Below the pieces are notes generated by a model. The model had not been told where the DNA came from. It was given only the letters and a program-made list of their open reading frames with translations, and searched no databases. Shown here one piece after another: positions 42,229 through 50,525 of a DNA stretch of 64,000 bases; the first letter of the stretch is position 1, and each line of letters starts with the position of its first letter. The DNA comes from CAZXFA01 sp964640085 (GTDB lineage Bacteria > Actinomycetota > UBA4738 > HRBIN12), in contig CAZXFA010000011.1 in NCBI GenBank assembly GCA_964640085.1, positions 11,900 through 75,899 on the forward strand, written 5' to 3'. The translations under genes were made by a program, and so were the position numbers.

Positions 42229-42582
42229 GTGCCCACCGAACACGTGCGTGCCGTCATGCGCGAGGGTGAGGCGGGGTGGAGGGGCCGGATCGGCGACCGG
42301 GAGGTCCGGGCCCGGAACCGTGCGGCCTGCCTCTCCTCCCTCCGACGACTCGCCGGATCGGACGCGGCGCTGACGGTCGAGGTGATCCCCGCCCTGGTCG
42401 GCGTTTCGGAGGCGGCCGCGATGCTGGGCTGGGATCGTCGGCGGGTCGCGACCTACGTGTCCCGGGGAGCCTTCCCGGAGCCGGTGGTGACCCTGGCCTC
42501 GGGCCGCGTGTGGCGGCGCGAGGACGTGGAAGCCTTCGCCCGGGACCGATCCCGTCGCAAGGGCAGGAGGATCCGGCGGTGA
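42229..42582 (+). CDS. Putative helix-turn-helix (MerR/excisionase-like) DNA-binding protein
   Basis: A 117-aa protein. Residues ~58-110 (VSEAAAMLGWDRRRVATYVSRGAFPEPVVTLASGRVWRREDVEAFARDR) form a winged helix typical of MerR/excisionase-like (HTH_17) domains. The N-terminal ~50 residues have no recognised fold. GTG at 42229 lies 7 nt after TATCAT. The phosphatase gene overlaps by GTGA, so both are one transcript. Target unknown; no integrase is nearby. Confidence 0.75.
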   Translation: MPTEHVRAVMREGEAGWRGRIGDREVRARNRAACLSSLRRLAGSDAALTVEVIPALVGVSEAAAMLGWDRRRVATYVSRGAFPEPVVTLASGRVWRREDVEAFARDRSRRKGRRIRR

Positions 42583-43241
42583 CCGAACGGCTCCTGTTCC
42601 TCGTCCGTCACGGGGAGTCCGACTTCGACTCACGGGACTTCCGGTCCGCGCCCCGGGGCGAGCAGTGGGACCCGCCGCTCGGACCCCGCGGGCGGGAGCA
42701 GGCCAAGCTCTTGACCCGCCGGTTGCTCTCGATGGGCCGGCCATCGGCCGTGTACAGCTCCCCGTTGCGGCGGACGCTCGAGACGGTCGAGCCGTTCGCT
42801 GAGGCCTCGGGGCTCGAGGTCCGCGTCGACGAGGATCTCATGGAGGCGCACATCGGGGAGTGGGAGGGCAAGCGGTTCGAGGAGATCTTGGCGAGCGACG
42901 AGCGGATCCTGCGCCGGTTGCGCAACCAGGAACCGATCTGGAGCCACGCGCCGGGCGCGGAGGCGCTGGGGGCGTTCCGGGGGAGAGTGGGGAACGCGAT
43001 CGAGGCGATCCTGGGTCGTCACCCGGAGGGAAACGTGCTCATCGTGTGCCACGGCGGTGTCATCAACGCCTACGTGGCGCCGCTCCTCGGGCTGGACCAC
43101 GAGATGTTCTTCGTCCCGGAGAACACCTCGTTGAACTCGGTGGTGGTCGACGGACCCGATCGCCGCGTCCGGTTCCTGAACGACGCGCTGCACCTCACGG
43201 ACCCCCACTTCTTCGACGCAGGTTGGCCCGGGAACGGGTGA
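42579..43241 (+). CDS. Histidine phosphatase family protein
   Basis: A 220-aa phosphoglycerate mutase-like phosphatase. LFLVRHGESDF is the catalytic RHG motif, YSSPLRRTLETVEPF the second Arg site, MEAHIGEWEG the acid loop, and LIVCHGGVINAYVAPLLG the second His. Substrate unknown. GTG at 42579 overlaps the upstream HTH gene by four bases. Confidence 0.88.
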   Translation: MTERLLFLVRHGESDFDSRDFRSAPRGEQWDPPLGPRGREQAKLLTRRLLSMGRPSAVYSSPLRRTLETVEPFAEASGLEVRVDEDLMEAHIGEWEGKRFEEILASDERILRRLRNQEPIWSHAPGAEALGAFRGRVGNAIEAILGRHPEGNVLIVCHGGVINAYVAPLLGLDHEMFFVPENTSLNSVVVDGPDRRVRFLNDALHLTDPHFFDAGWPGNG

Positions 43242-43255
43242 GCGGAGGACGCCCC

Positions 43256-43261
43256 TATACT
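43256..43261 (+). promoter_or_regulatory. -10 box of SCP2 gene
   Basis: TATACT, ~35 nt before GTG at 43297, with GAGGAGG ribosome site in the short leader; an example of a leadered gene in this genome. Confidence 0.45.
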
Positions 43262-43296
43262 GCCCGGGAGCGAGTCCCGATCCCGAGGAGGAAGCC

Positions 43297-43680
43297 GTGC
43301 CCGTGCAGTTCCTCTCCGACGAATGGACCGCCGAGCTGAAGGAGCGGTTGAACGCGAGCCAGGGGTTCAGGGATGCCGCCGGGGGCTCGGAGGCCACGAT
43401 CCAGAACGTGATCAACACGACGGACGGACTGAAGCGCTACTGGATCCGGATCGAGCGGGGGAGCGTCGATCTGGGTCCTGGCGACGCGCCGCAAGCGGAC
43501 GCCACGATCGAGCAGGAGTACGAGACGGCCGCTGCGCTCGCGCGGAGCGAGCTGAACCCGGTGAGCGCGTTCATGACCGGGAAGCTGCGTATCAACGGCA
43601 GCATGATGCTCCTGATGCAGCTCCAGGACGCGCTGTCCGAGCTCGCCAAGGTGATGCAAGAGATGGACGTCGACTACTGA
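43297..43680 (+). CDS. SCP2 sterol-binding domain protein
   Basis: A 127-aa SCP-2-like lipid-binding protein. The pattern YWIRIERGSVDLGPGDAPQADATIEQEYETAAALARSELNPVSAFMTGKLRINGSMMLLMQLQDAL is typical of the hydrophobic-pocket fold. Bacterial members may bind fatty acyl-CoA or sterol-like lipids. GTG at 43297 follows GAGGAGGAAG. Its last 7 bases overlap the convergent thioesterase gene. Confidence 0.85.
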   Translation: MPVQFLSDEWTAELKERLNASQGFRDAAGGSEATIQNVINTTDGLKRYWIRIERGSVDLGPGDAPQADATIEQEYETAAALARSELNPVSAFMTGKLRINGSMMLLMQLQDALSELAKVMQEMDVDY

Positions 43681-44105
43681 GCGTTCCGCTCGGGCAGGAT
43701 CGTGAATGTGGCGGCCGCCCGGGCGAGCAAGGACCCGTCCGGGCCTCGCACATCGGCCTCTGCGTAGCCGAAACGCTTCCCGGCCTTCAACACCCGCCCG
43801 CTTGCCGTCACGGTCTCCCCCACCCGGGCGGGCGCGAGGAACGTGAGCTGGAGCGAGGTCGTGAGATGCGATCGGCCCTCGTCGAGCGCCGAGAGCATCG
43901 CGATCCCGGTCGCAGCGTCCGCGAGGCTCGCGATCACGCCACCGTGCAACGTGCCCATCAGGTTCACGTCGTCCTGACGTACCTCGAGCGAGAGCTCGGA
44001 GGCGCCGGGCCGAAGGCCGTCCAGCCGCATCCCCATCCGTTCGTGGAAGCGTGAGCGCGCGACGCGCTCCCGCACCTGCTCCACCCGTACGTCGTCGTTC
44101 CCCAC
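43674..44105 (-). CDS. PaaI-like hotdog thioesterase
   Basis: A 143-aa hotdog-fold acyl-CoA thioesterase. LMGTLHGGVIASLADAATGIAML is the HGG block, and LTTSLQLTFLAPARVGETVTASGRVLKAGKRFGYAEADV follows as in PaaI. GTG at 44105 lies 8 nt after a TAGGCT box, indicating a leaderless start that trims an upstream ATG (44147). It is convergent with SCP2 and may act on acyl-CoA, but the substrate is unknown. Confidence 0.85.
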   Translation of the reverse strand: MGNDDVRVEQVRERVARSRFHERMGMRLDGLRPGASELSLEVRQDDVNLMGTLHGGVIASLADAATGIAMLSALDEGRSHLTTSLQLTFLAPARVGETVTASGRVLKAGKRFGYAEADVRGPDGSLLARAAATFTILPERNAQ

Positions 44106-44113
44106 GGCGGGCA

Positions 44114-44119
44114 AGCCTA
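44114..44119 (-). promoter_or_regulatory. -10 box of leaderless thioesterase gene
   Basis: TAGGCT on the minus strand, 8 nt, then GTG at 44105. Confidence 0.5.
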
Positions 44120-44160
44120 GCGCGGGCGCGAGCTGGAGCGCCTCCATCCGATCCGGAGGC

Positions 44161-45426
44161 TCATTCCTTCACGTACGGCTTGCCGTCCGCGGCCGGCGCC
44201 CGGGCGCGATGGACGGCGCCGGCGACGACGAGGATCGTCGCGAGGTACGGTGCCATCAGGAGGAACTCCGAGGGGATCCCCGTCTGGAGGATGGAGAGCT
44301 TGACCTGGAGCGAGTCGGCGAACCCGAACACGAGGGCGGCGGCGAACGCGCCGATCGGGTTCCAACGCCCGAAGATCATAGCGGCCAGCCCGATGAACCC
44401 CCTGCCCCCGGTCATCTGCTCGTCGAACCGCCCGACCGAGCCCAGGGTGAAGTAGACGCCGCCGATCCCGGCCACCATCCCTCCCAGGATCACGTTCCGG
44501 TACCGGGTGAACAGCACCCGGATGCCGACGGTGTCGGCAGCCCGCGGATGCTCGCCCACGGCGCGCACGCGCAGCCCCCACCGCGTGTAGAAGAGCCCGA
44601 AGTGGATCGCCCCGATCAGGATGAACATCAGGTAGACGAGCACGTTGTGGTCGAACAACAGCGGCCCGATCACCGGGATGTCGGCCAGCAGCGGGATCCG
44701 AACCGGCTGGAACCGTCCCGGCGTGTTGAGATCGGCGTTCTGCTGGAGGAAGCGTGCCGAGAAGAAGCTCGTGAACCCGGTCCCGAGGACGATGATCACC
44801 GTCCCAGCGATGATCTGGTCCACGCGGTACCGGATCGCGAGCACCGCCAAGAGCCACGCGAGGATCCCACCCACGACGGCGCCCATCAGCAGCCCGAGCC
44901 ACAGGTTGTCCGTCACGCTTCCAACGAGGGAGCCCGTGAAGGCCCCGGCGAGCAGCATCCCCTCGATGCCGATGTTGATCACGGCCGCCCGTTCGCACAG
45001 GACGCCGGAGAGCGCGCCGAACGTGATGGGCACGGAGGCGAGCAGGGCGCTCTGGAACATGCCGAGCAGGTTGAATCCCCGGCCCCGCGCCGCCCACGTG
45101 AGGAAGGCGAAGATGAAGACCAGCACGACCGCGCCGAGGACCACGTTCGTGTAGCGCCCGAACCCCCTCGTCAGTTGGACGCCGCCGACGAACGCGCAGG
45201 CGGCACCCAGGATGAACGCCGTGATCTGGACGGGGAGGACGAGGTCGGGCAGCCGGAAGGCGGTCTCGCCCCTGGTCGGGTTCAGGACGAAGCGCGACGT
45301 CAGCCCGGGTTCGGACCCAAGTCCGAACAGCACGGCGATCGCGACGCCCACGAGCAGGAAGACGATCCCCGTCGCCCTCGTCCGCTGGAGGGAGATGGCC
45401 CTCGGCGCCACCGCCGCGACGCTCAT
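44161..45426 (-). CDS. Nucleoside ABC transporter permease (BMP-type, subunit 2)
   Basis: A 421-aa inner-membrane permease of the branched-chain/ribose group, with about ten helices. PITFGALSGVLCERAAVINIGIEGMLLAGAF and YRVDQIIAGTVIIVLGTG, and GGMVAGIGGVYFTLGSVGRFDEQMTGGRGFIGLAAMIFGRWNPIGAF, match the YufQ/NupQ type. It pairs with the upstream permease and ATPase. ATG at 45426 overlaps the upstream gene's stop (ATGA). Confidence 0.9.
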   Translation of the reverse strand: MSVAAVAPRAISLQRTRATGIVFLLVGVAIAVLFGLGSEPGLTSRFVLNPTRGETAFRLPDLVLPVQITAFILGAACAFVGGVQLTRGFGRYTNVVLGAVVLVFIFAFLTWAARGRGFNLLGMFQSALLASVPITFGALSGVLCERAAVINIGIEGMLLAGAFTGSLVGSVTDNLWLGLLMGAVVGGILAWLLAVLAIRYRVDQIIAGTVIIVLGTGFTSFFSARFLQQNADLNTPGRFQPVRIPLLADIPVIGPLLFDHNVLVYLMFILIGAIHFGLFYTRWGLRVRAVGEHPRAADTVGIRVLFTRYRNVILGGMVAGIGGVYFTLGSVGRFDEQMTGGRGFIGLAAMIFGRWNPIGAFAAALVFGFADSLQVKLSILQTGIPSEFLLMAPYLATILVVAGAVHRARAPAADGKPYVKE

Positions 45427-46793
45427 CCGCCCACCCCTGTGGCGGCCATCCGAGCCCGCCGACCGTGGAGGCGATAGATCGATCGGACCAGCGCTGGAGC
45501 CGCGATGAACATGATGATCAGCGCTTGGATGATGGTCACGATGTCCACGGGTGTCTGCGTCGCCGCCTGCATCGCCCGGGAGCCGTTCCGCAGGATGCCG
45601 AACAGGATCGACGCCAGCACCACCCCCAGGGGCCTGGCTCGACCGAGCAGGGCGGTGGTGATGCCGTCGAAGCCGTACCCCGACGAGAACCCGGGGGTCA
45701 GGCTGGGCGATGTCGAGAGCAGCTGGTTGGCGCCGCCGAGCCCCGCAAGCCCCCCTGCGACAGACATCACGACCACGTACACCCGTGTCGGGCTGATCCC
45801 CGCCGCCCTGGCCGCGTCGGGGTTGGCCCCTACCGCCCGGAACTGGAACCCCACGGTGGTGCGATTGAGCAGCCACGCGATCAGCGCGGCCACCCCGATC
45901 GCGACCACGAGGCCGAGATGCAGCCGGAGGGTGGAGCCGAACAGCCTGGGGTAGAGCGCCTCCACAGGCTTCGAGATGGGATCGGTGCGGTCCGGCCGCT
46001 GGAAGAAGGTCGTCGACAGGAAGTAGAGCGCCAGGAAGCCTGCGATCGAGTTCATCATGATGGTGACGATCACCTCGTGGGCCCCGGTCTTGGCCTTGAG
46101 GATGCCCGGGACGAATCCCCATGCCGCGCCACCCACGAATCCGGCGAGCACGATCAGCACGACGAGGAACGGCCCCGGGACTCCCACGAGGCTGAAGCCG
46201 ACCGCCGAGGCGGCGATGGCGCCCGCCGTGATCTGACCTTCGGCTCCGATGTTGAACAGGCCCGCCCGGAAGCCGAGCGCGACGGCGAGGCCGGCGTACA
46301 TCAGGGGAACGGCCACGATCAGGGACTCGGAGAGCGGATTGAACGCCCGGAGGATCTCGGTCACGTCCCCGCTCGCGAAGGCCTCCGCGATCGTGGCCGG
46401 GTTCCCGATCCCCCCCGTGAACAGGGCCCGATACGCCTCGGAGACGGCCGTCCACGACGCCTGGAGCGCGTCCACCGGGTTCCGGAAGAAGCTCTTCCAC
46501 TCACGGAGAGCGTCGGTGTCGGTGAAGATGATCACCAGGGCCCCGACGGCGAGCGCTGTGACCACGGCGAGGATCGGGATCAGGACGGTCTCCCGCCACC
46601 CGACGGCTTCGGCGAGCGCGCCGGCGAACCCTCGGGTGACACCGGACGTGTCCTCGCCGGCGGCCCGGGCCTCTTGCTCCTCCTCCCGCTCCTGCTGCTC
46701 CTCGGACCGGGGCGGCGGCTCCGTGGTCGTCGGGTCCGGCGCGTCCGCCTGCGGACCGTGTCCGGGCTCCCGGGGCTCCCGCTCGTCACTCAC
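45423..46793 (-). CDS. Nucleoside ABC transporter permease (BMP-type, subunit 1)
   Basis: A 456-aa permease of the YufP/NupP type. The first ~65 residues are a charged Glu/Pro-rich extension; then helices follow with GLAVALGFRAGLFNIGAEGQITAGAIAA and VIVTIMMNSIAGFLALYFLS, then VGANPDAARAAGISPTRVYVVVMSVAGGLAGLGGANQ. GTG at 46793 overlaps the ATPase stop by GTGA. The acidic extension is not usual in the family and its role is unknown. Confidence 0.9.
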   Translation of the reverse strand: MSDEREPREPGHGPQADAPDPTTTEPPPRSEEQQEREEEQEARAAGEDTSGVTRGFAGALAEAVGWRETVLIPILAVVTALAVGALVIIFTDTDALREWKSFFRNPVDALQASWTAVSEAYRALFTGGIGNPATIAEAFASGDVTEILRAFNPLSESLIVAVPLMYAGLAVALGFRAGLFNIGAEGQITAGAIAASAVGFSLVGVPGPFLVVLIVLAGFVGGAAWGFVPGILKAKTGAHEVIVTIMMNSIAGFLALYFLSTTFFQRPDRTDPISKPVEALYPRLFGSTLRLHLGLVVAIGVAALIAWLLNRTTVGFQFRAVGANPDAARAAGISPTRVYVVVMSVAGGLAGLGGANQLLSTSPSLTPGFSSGYGFDGITTALLGRARPLGVVLASILFGILRNGSRAMQAATQTPVDIVTIIQALIIMFIAAPALVRSIYRLHGRRARMAATGVGG

Positions 46794-48325
46794 GGTCCGG
46801 TCGTCCCCCCGCCCGCGGAGGCGGGCGCCCCACCCGCCATCATGAGACCGAGCTCCTCACGGTTGGCACGCCCCGCCGGCAGGATGTCGACGATCCGTCC
46901 CCGGTACATCACCGCGATCCGGTCGGCGAGGCCCATCACCTCGTCCAGCTCGACCGAGATGATGACCACGGCCGCTCCACGGTCCCGCTGCTCGACCAAC
47001 CGGGCATGGATGTACTCGATCGAGCCGACGTCGAGCCCCCTCGTCGGCTGGCTCGCCACGATCAGGCGGCTGTCCCGGGAGAACTCGCGCGCCACGATGG
47101 TCTTCTGCTGGTTGCCGCCGGAGAGCGTGGACGCCAGCTGGAGGACGGACGGCGTCCGGATGTCGAACGCGCGGGCCCGCTCCTCGGCCACCCGGGTCAC
47201 CTCGGCCTCGTCGCGCACGATCCACCGGGCGAACGGGGCCAGATCGTACGTGTTGAGCACGAGGTTGTCCGCGATCGAGAAGTCCACGATGATCCCGTCG
47301 CGGAGCCGGTCTTCGGGGACGTGGGACACGCCGGTGCGAAGGACCTCCTTAGGGGAGGCCTTCGTGACGTCCCGGTCGAGGATCTGCACCCGGCCGGAAC
47401 GGGTCGCCCGGAGGCCGGTCAGGGCCTCGGCCAACTCCGTCTGTCCGTTGCCCTGGACCCCGGCGATGCACACGATCTCGCCGGCCCGAACCTCGAACGA
47501 GACCTCGTTCACCGCGATCTGTCGGCGATCGTCTTCCACCACCAGGTCCTCCACCACCAGGACCGGCTCCTGGGGTTCGGCGGGGGACTTCTCCACCGTG
47601 AGCTGCACGGCGCGGCCGACCATCATCGTGGCGAGCTCCTCCTCCGAGCTCTCCGAAGGGGTCGTGGTCCCTACGACGCGCCCGCGGTGGAGCACGGTGA
47701 TCCGGTCCGCGATCGCCAGGACCTCTTTGAGCTTGTGCGTGATGAAGACGATCGACTTGCCGGCCTCCCGGAGGGATCGCATGACGCCGAACAGCTCCTT
47801 GGTCTCCTGCGGTGTGAGGACGGCCGTGGGCTCGTCGAGGATCAGCACGTCCGCCTCGCGGTACAGGGCCTTGACGATCTCGGCACGCTGCTGGATGCCG
47901 ACGGGAAGATCCTCGACGAGAGCGTCTGGCGGCACTTCGAGTCCGTACTGCTTGCTGATCCCCTCCACACGACGGGCCGCATCGCGGAGGTTGAGTACTC
48001 CGAGCGGCCCCGTGTCCTCCACGCCCAGGATGATGTTCTCGGTCACGGTGAACACCGGAACCAGCATGAAGTGCTGGTGAACCATCCCCAGCCCGGCCGC
48101 GATCGCGTCGCCGGGGGAGTCGAAGTGGACCGGGCGATCGTCGATGAGGACCTCGCCCTCGTCGGCCCGGTACAGGCCGTAGAGGATGTTCATCAGCGTG
48201 GTCTTCCCCGCACCGTTCTCACCGAGGAGTGCGTGGATCTCCCCGGGTTCCACGGTGAGGTCGACCGAGTCGTTGGCGATCACCCCCGGGAACCGCTTGG
48301 TGATCCGCCTCAGCTCGAGCTTCAC
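46790..48325 (-). CDS. Nucleoside/sugar ABC transporter ATP-binding protein (two ABC domains)
   Basis: A 511-aa tandem ATPase. First domain: Walker A LGENGAGKTT, signature-like LPVGIQQRAEIVKAL, Walker B DVLILDEPTAVLTPQE. Second domain: degenerate Walker A GVQGNGQTELAE, LSGGNQQKTIVARE, LIVASQPTRGLDVG. This asymmetric arrangement is normal for ribose/BMP-type transporters. GTG at 48325. It is separated from the binding-protein gene by a strong hairpin (48368-48405). Confidence 0.92.
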   Translation of the reverse strand: MKLELRRITKRFPGVIANDSVDLTVEPGEIHALLGENGAGKTTLMNILYGLYRADEGEVLIDDRPVHFDSPGDAIAAGLGMVHQHFMLVPVFTVTENIILGVEDTGPLGVLNLRDAARRVEGISKQYGLEVPPDALVEDLPVGIQQRAEIVKALYREADVLILDEPTAVLTPQETKELFGVMRSLREAGKSIVFITHKLKEVLAIADRITVLHRGRVVGTTTPSESSEEELATMMVGRAVQLTVEKSPAEPQEPVLVVEDLVVEDDRRQIAVNEVSFEVRAGEIVCIAGVQGNGQTELAEALTGLRATRSGRVQILDRDVTKASPKEVLRTGVSHVPEDRLRDGIIVDFSIADNLVLNTYDLAPFARWIVRDEAEVTRVAEERARAFDIRTPSVLQLASTLSGGNQQKTIVAREFSRDSRLIVASQPTRGLDVGSIEYIHARLVEQRDRGAAVVIISVELDEVMGLADRIAVMYRGRIVDILPAGRANREELGLMMAGGAPASAGGGTTGP

Positions 48326-48367
48326 CCAGATACCTTCCGGTCCTCGAGATCACCGGACCCTAGCAGG

Positions 48368-48405
48368 GACGGGGGGTGCGGGCTCGACACCCGGCACCCC
48401 CCGTC
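48368..48405. terminator. Strong hairpin between bmpA and its ABC ATPase
   Basis: GACGGGGGGTGC pairs with GCACCCCCCGTC, plus a GGG/CCC extension after one bulged G; the loop is CTCGACA. There is no U tract on either side, so it resembles the U-less terminators or 3'-stabilising hairpins of GC-rich bacteria. Reading on the minus strand, it would leave more bmpA message than transporter message. Confidence 0.6.
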
Positions 48406-48423
48406 ACAGATCGAGCCGAGGTC

Positions 48424-49521
48424 CTACGCGGGGTAGTCCGCCGGATCCACGGACACGCTGCCGTCGATGATCCCTTGCCGCAGCTCGTCGAGCTTGCTCG
48501 CGAGCTCGGCCGGAACCTGATCCTCATACTCGTGGAAGGGCGCGATCTGCACGCCCTCGTTCTCGAGCGTCCCCGAGTAGAACCCTCCCTCGAACGTCCC
48601 CTCGACCACCGAATTGATGGCGTCGAACACCGCGACGTCCATGTTCTTCATGATCGAGGTGAGGAACAGGTCGCAGAACTCCTCGGCCGAGATGCAGCCG
48701 TCGGTGTCCACCCAGATGACCTTGGTCCCCGGGTTGTCCTGTGCGGCGGCGGTCGTCCCGAACCCCACGGGACCGGCCACGGGCAGGACGGTGTCGGCGC
48801 CCTCACCGATGAAGTCCTCGGTGAGCCGACGGCCGTCGTCCTGGTTCTCGAAGTTCCCCGTGAACGAGTCGCGACCGAGGACCTCCACCGACGTCCCGTT
48901 GTCCTGGTTGTAGGCGCGCACGCCGGCTAGGTACCCGTCCATGAAGATCGTGACGGTCGGGATCTCGATGCCGCCGTACGTGGCCACCGTGCCCGTCTCG
49001 GTCATCCCGGCCGCCAGGTACCCGGCCAGGAACGCCGCCTGGTCGGTGGCGAACGTCAGGCCGAGCACGTTCGGGATCACGGGGTCGTAGGCGAAGTCTA
49101 CGATCGCGAACGGCAGGTCCGGATTCGCCTCTGCGGCCTGCTGCGTGGCGTCGCCGAGCAGGAAGCCGATCGTGATGATGATGTCGCAGCCCTCGTCGAT
49201 GAGGGCCTGGATGTTGGGCAGGTAGTCGTCCTGCGTCTGCGACTCGAGGAACTTGGCCTCGACCCCCAGCTCCTCCGCGGCCCGTTCGGCGCCGGCCCAG
49301 GCGGTCTGGTTGAAGCTCTTGTCGTCGATGCCGCCGACGTCGGTCACCTGGCAGGCCTTCATGCCTTCGCCGGGGAGGGGCTCAGCCGTCTCGCCCGTAG
49401 GGCCCGTGACCGCCGTTTCCCCGGTCGGTCCGGTGGCCTGCGGCTCCTCCTCCTCGGCACATGCCGCGGCGATCAGCGCCAGGACCGCCACCACGGCGAG
49501 GATGCGCAACCACTTCGTCAT
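48424..49521 (-). CDS. bmpA: BMP-family nucleoside-binding lipoprotein
   Basis: A 365-aa extracytoplasmic binding protein. MTKWLRILAVVAVLALIAAAC gives a signal peptide with lipobox-like AAAC (Cys21), followed by an acidic linker with two ATGPTGETAV-like repeats. The BMP domain opens with ACQVTDVGGIDDKSFNQTAWAGAE and includes CDIIITIGFLLGDATQQAA and VIWVDTDGC. It should deliver purine or other nucleosides to the permeases encoded downstream. ATG at 49521 has GGAAGGAGGG upstream. The 163-nt leader has several inverted repeats. Confidence 0.92.
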   Translation of the reverse strand: MTKWLRILAVVAVLALIAAACAEEEEPQATGPTGETAVTGPTGETAEPLPGEGMKACQVTDVGGIDDKSFNQTAWAGAERAAEELGVEAKFLESQTQDDYLPNIQALIDEGCDIIITIGFLLGDATQQAAEANPDLPFAIVDFAYDPVIPNVLGLTFATDQAAFLAGYLAAGMTETGTVATYGGIEIPTVTIFMDGYLAGVRAYNQDNGTSVEVLGRDSFTGNFENQDDGRRLTEDFIGEGADTVLPVAGPVGFGTTAAAQDNPGTKVIWVDTDGCISAEEFCDLFLTSIMKNMDVAVFDAINSVVEGTFEGGFYSGTLENEGVQIAPFHEYEDQVPAELASKLDELRQGIIDGSVSVDPADYPA

Positions 49522-49684
49522 GCCCCCTCCTTCCCCTCGGCCCCTCGGTCAGGGTCGTCTCCACACGTTGGTACGTGGCCGGACATCCCGGGGGATGCCC
49601 GAGCCGACAAGGGGGAATCTACCCCCTTCCCGCAGACCTCGCTTCGGGCCGACCGCGTCCCCCCGAGCGGGACCATCGGCTGGC
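49522..49684 (-). promoter_or_regulatory. Structured leader upstream of bmpA
   Basis: Between upp and bmpA, read on the minus strand. Inverted repeats are AAGGGGG-N6-CCCCCTT (49614-49633 area), a 9-bp near-palindrome with CATCCC/GGGATG arms, and CACGT/ACGTG arms around ACCA. A TAGATT box lies in the loop of the first. This may hold the bmpA promoter plus an operator or RNA switch. I do not match it to a known riboswitch class. Confidence 0.35.
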
Positions 49685-50302
49685 TCACTCGGTCCCGAAC
49701 AGCCGGTCCCCGAAGTCCCCGAGCCCGGGGAGGATGTACCCGTGCTCGTTCAGCTGCCGGTCCAGCGCGGCGGTGAAGATCGGCACGTCCGGGTGGTCGT
49801 CCTGCATCTTCTGGACGCCCTCGGGGGCCGAGACCACGCAGACGAACCGGATCGAGGCCGGTGACCCCTCCCTTACGGCGGCCGTGGCCGCAGAGCCCGA
49901 TCCGCCCGTGGCCAGCATCGGGTCCAGCACCAGCACATGGCGCCCCTCGACCGGTGGCAGCTTGCGGTAGTAGGACTGCGGCTGGAGCGAGGCCTCGTCC
50001 CGTTCCAAGCCGATGTACCCCACGGCCACCTCGGGGAACAGCTCGGTCACGGCCTCGAGCATCCCCAGCCCCGCCCGCAGGATCGGGACCGCCACCAGAT
50101 CGCCGAGGATCCGCCCGATCGTGGGCTCGAGCGGCGTTTGGACGTCGATCTGGGTCGTCGGCAGGTCCCGGATCGCCTCCAGCGCGAGGGCGAGCGCCAG
50201 GCGCTTGGCGAGCGTCCGGAACACGGGGGGAGGGGTCGCCCGATCCCGGAGCTGGGCGAGCAGGTGCTCGGCGAGGGGATGGTCGACGACGGTGATCGAC
50301 AC
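49685..50302 (-). CDS. upp: Uracil phosphoribosyltransferase
   Basis: Salvages uracil with PRPP to UMP. The 205-aa protein has VVDHPLAEHLLAQLRDR at the start, VPILRAGLGMLEAV, GYIGLERDEASLQPQSYY, the PRPP loop VLVLDPMLATGGS and the C-terminal GYILPGLGDFGDRLFGTE. GTG at 50302 lies 6 nt after a TAGGAT box. It precedes the nucleoside transporter operon, so salvage and uptake are neighbours. Confidence 0.96.
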   Translation of the reverse strand: MSITVVDHPLAEHLLAQLRDRATPPPVFRTLAKRLALALALEAIRDLPTTQIDVQTPLEPTIGRILGDLVAVPILRAGLGMLEAVTELFPEVAVGYIGLERDEASLQPQSYYRKLPPVEGRHVLVLDPMLATGGSGSAATAAVREGSPASIRFVCVVSAPEGVQKMQDDHPDVPIFTAALDRQLNEHGYILPGLGDFGDRLFGTE

Positions 50303-50308
50303 GGCCGC

Positions 50309-50314
50309 ATCCTA
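50309..50314 (-). promoter_or_regulatory. -10 box of leaderless upp
   Basis: TAGGAT on the minus strand, 6 nt, then GTG at 50302. Confidence 0.55.
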
Positions 50315-50369
50315 ATCGCGGGCGGCGTCGGTCGTCGGGTGGTTGCCAGCGGTCCCCCCGGCTGGCACC

Positions 50370-50435
50370 ATGACAGGCCTGATGCGGGGTTCCTTCGGGT
50401 TCTGGTTCTTCTACGGCGGCGCCAGCCCGGCGTAG
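50370..50435 (+). CDS. Aromatic amino acid leader peptide (attenuator)
   Basis: A short ORF ending in TAG (50433-50435). From the second Met (50382) it reads MRGSFGFWFFYGGASPA; from ATG 50370 it adds MTGL. Six of the seven residues FGFWFFY are Phe, Trp or Tyr, which is the signature of a ribosome-stalling leader for an aromatic amino acid pathway. A terminator hairpin follows at 50461-50486 and the DAHP synthase gene starts at 50526. No clear ribosome site was found, so the true start is uncertain. Confidence 0.75.
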   Translation: MTGLMRGSFGFWFFYGGASPA

Positions 50436-50460
50436 TCGCCTGAGCCGAAGGAGCAGACGA

Positions 50461-50486
50461 CCCCGGGCCGAGGGCCCGGGGTTCTT
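50461..50486 (+). terminator. Intrinsic terminator of the DAHP synthase attenuator
   Basis: CCCCGGGCC, loop GAG, GGCCCGGGG, then TTCTT: a perfect 9-bp all-GC stem followed by a U-rich run, 25 nt after the leader peptide stop. A competing pair earlier in the leader is CCTTCGG (50392-50398) with CCGAAGG (50445-50451), which a ribosome stalled on the aromatic codons would disrupt. This fits transcription attenuation. Confidence 0.75.
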
Positions 50487-50525
50487 CGTCTCCGGGAACG
50501 CGGTCCGCGAGCGGGAGGTGGGCCG

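Noticed and set aside
42229..42582. Excisionase of a mobile element
   Set aside because: The winged helix is excisionase-like, but no integrase, att repeat or phage gene is near, and it is co-transcribed with a phosphatase gene.
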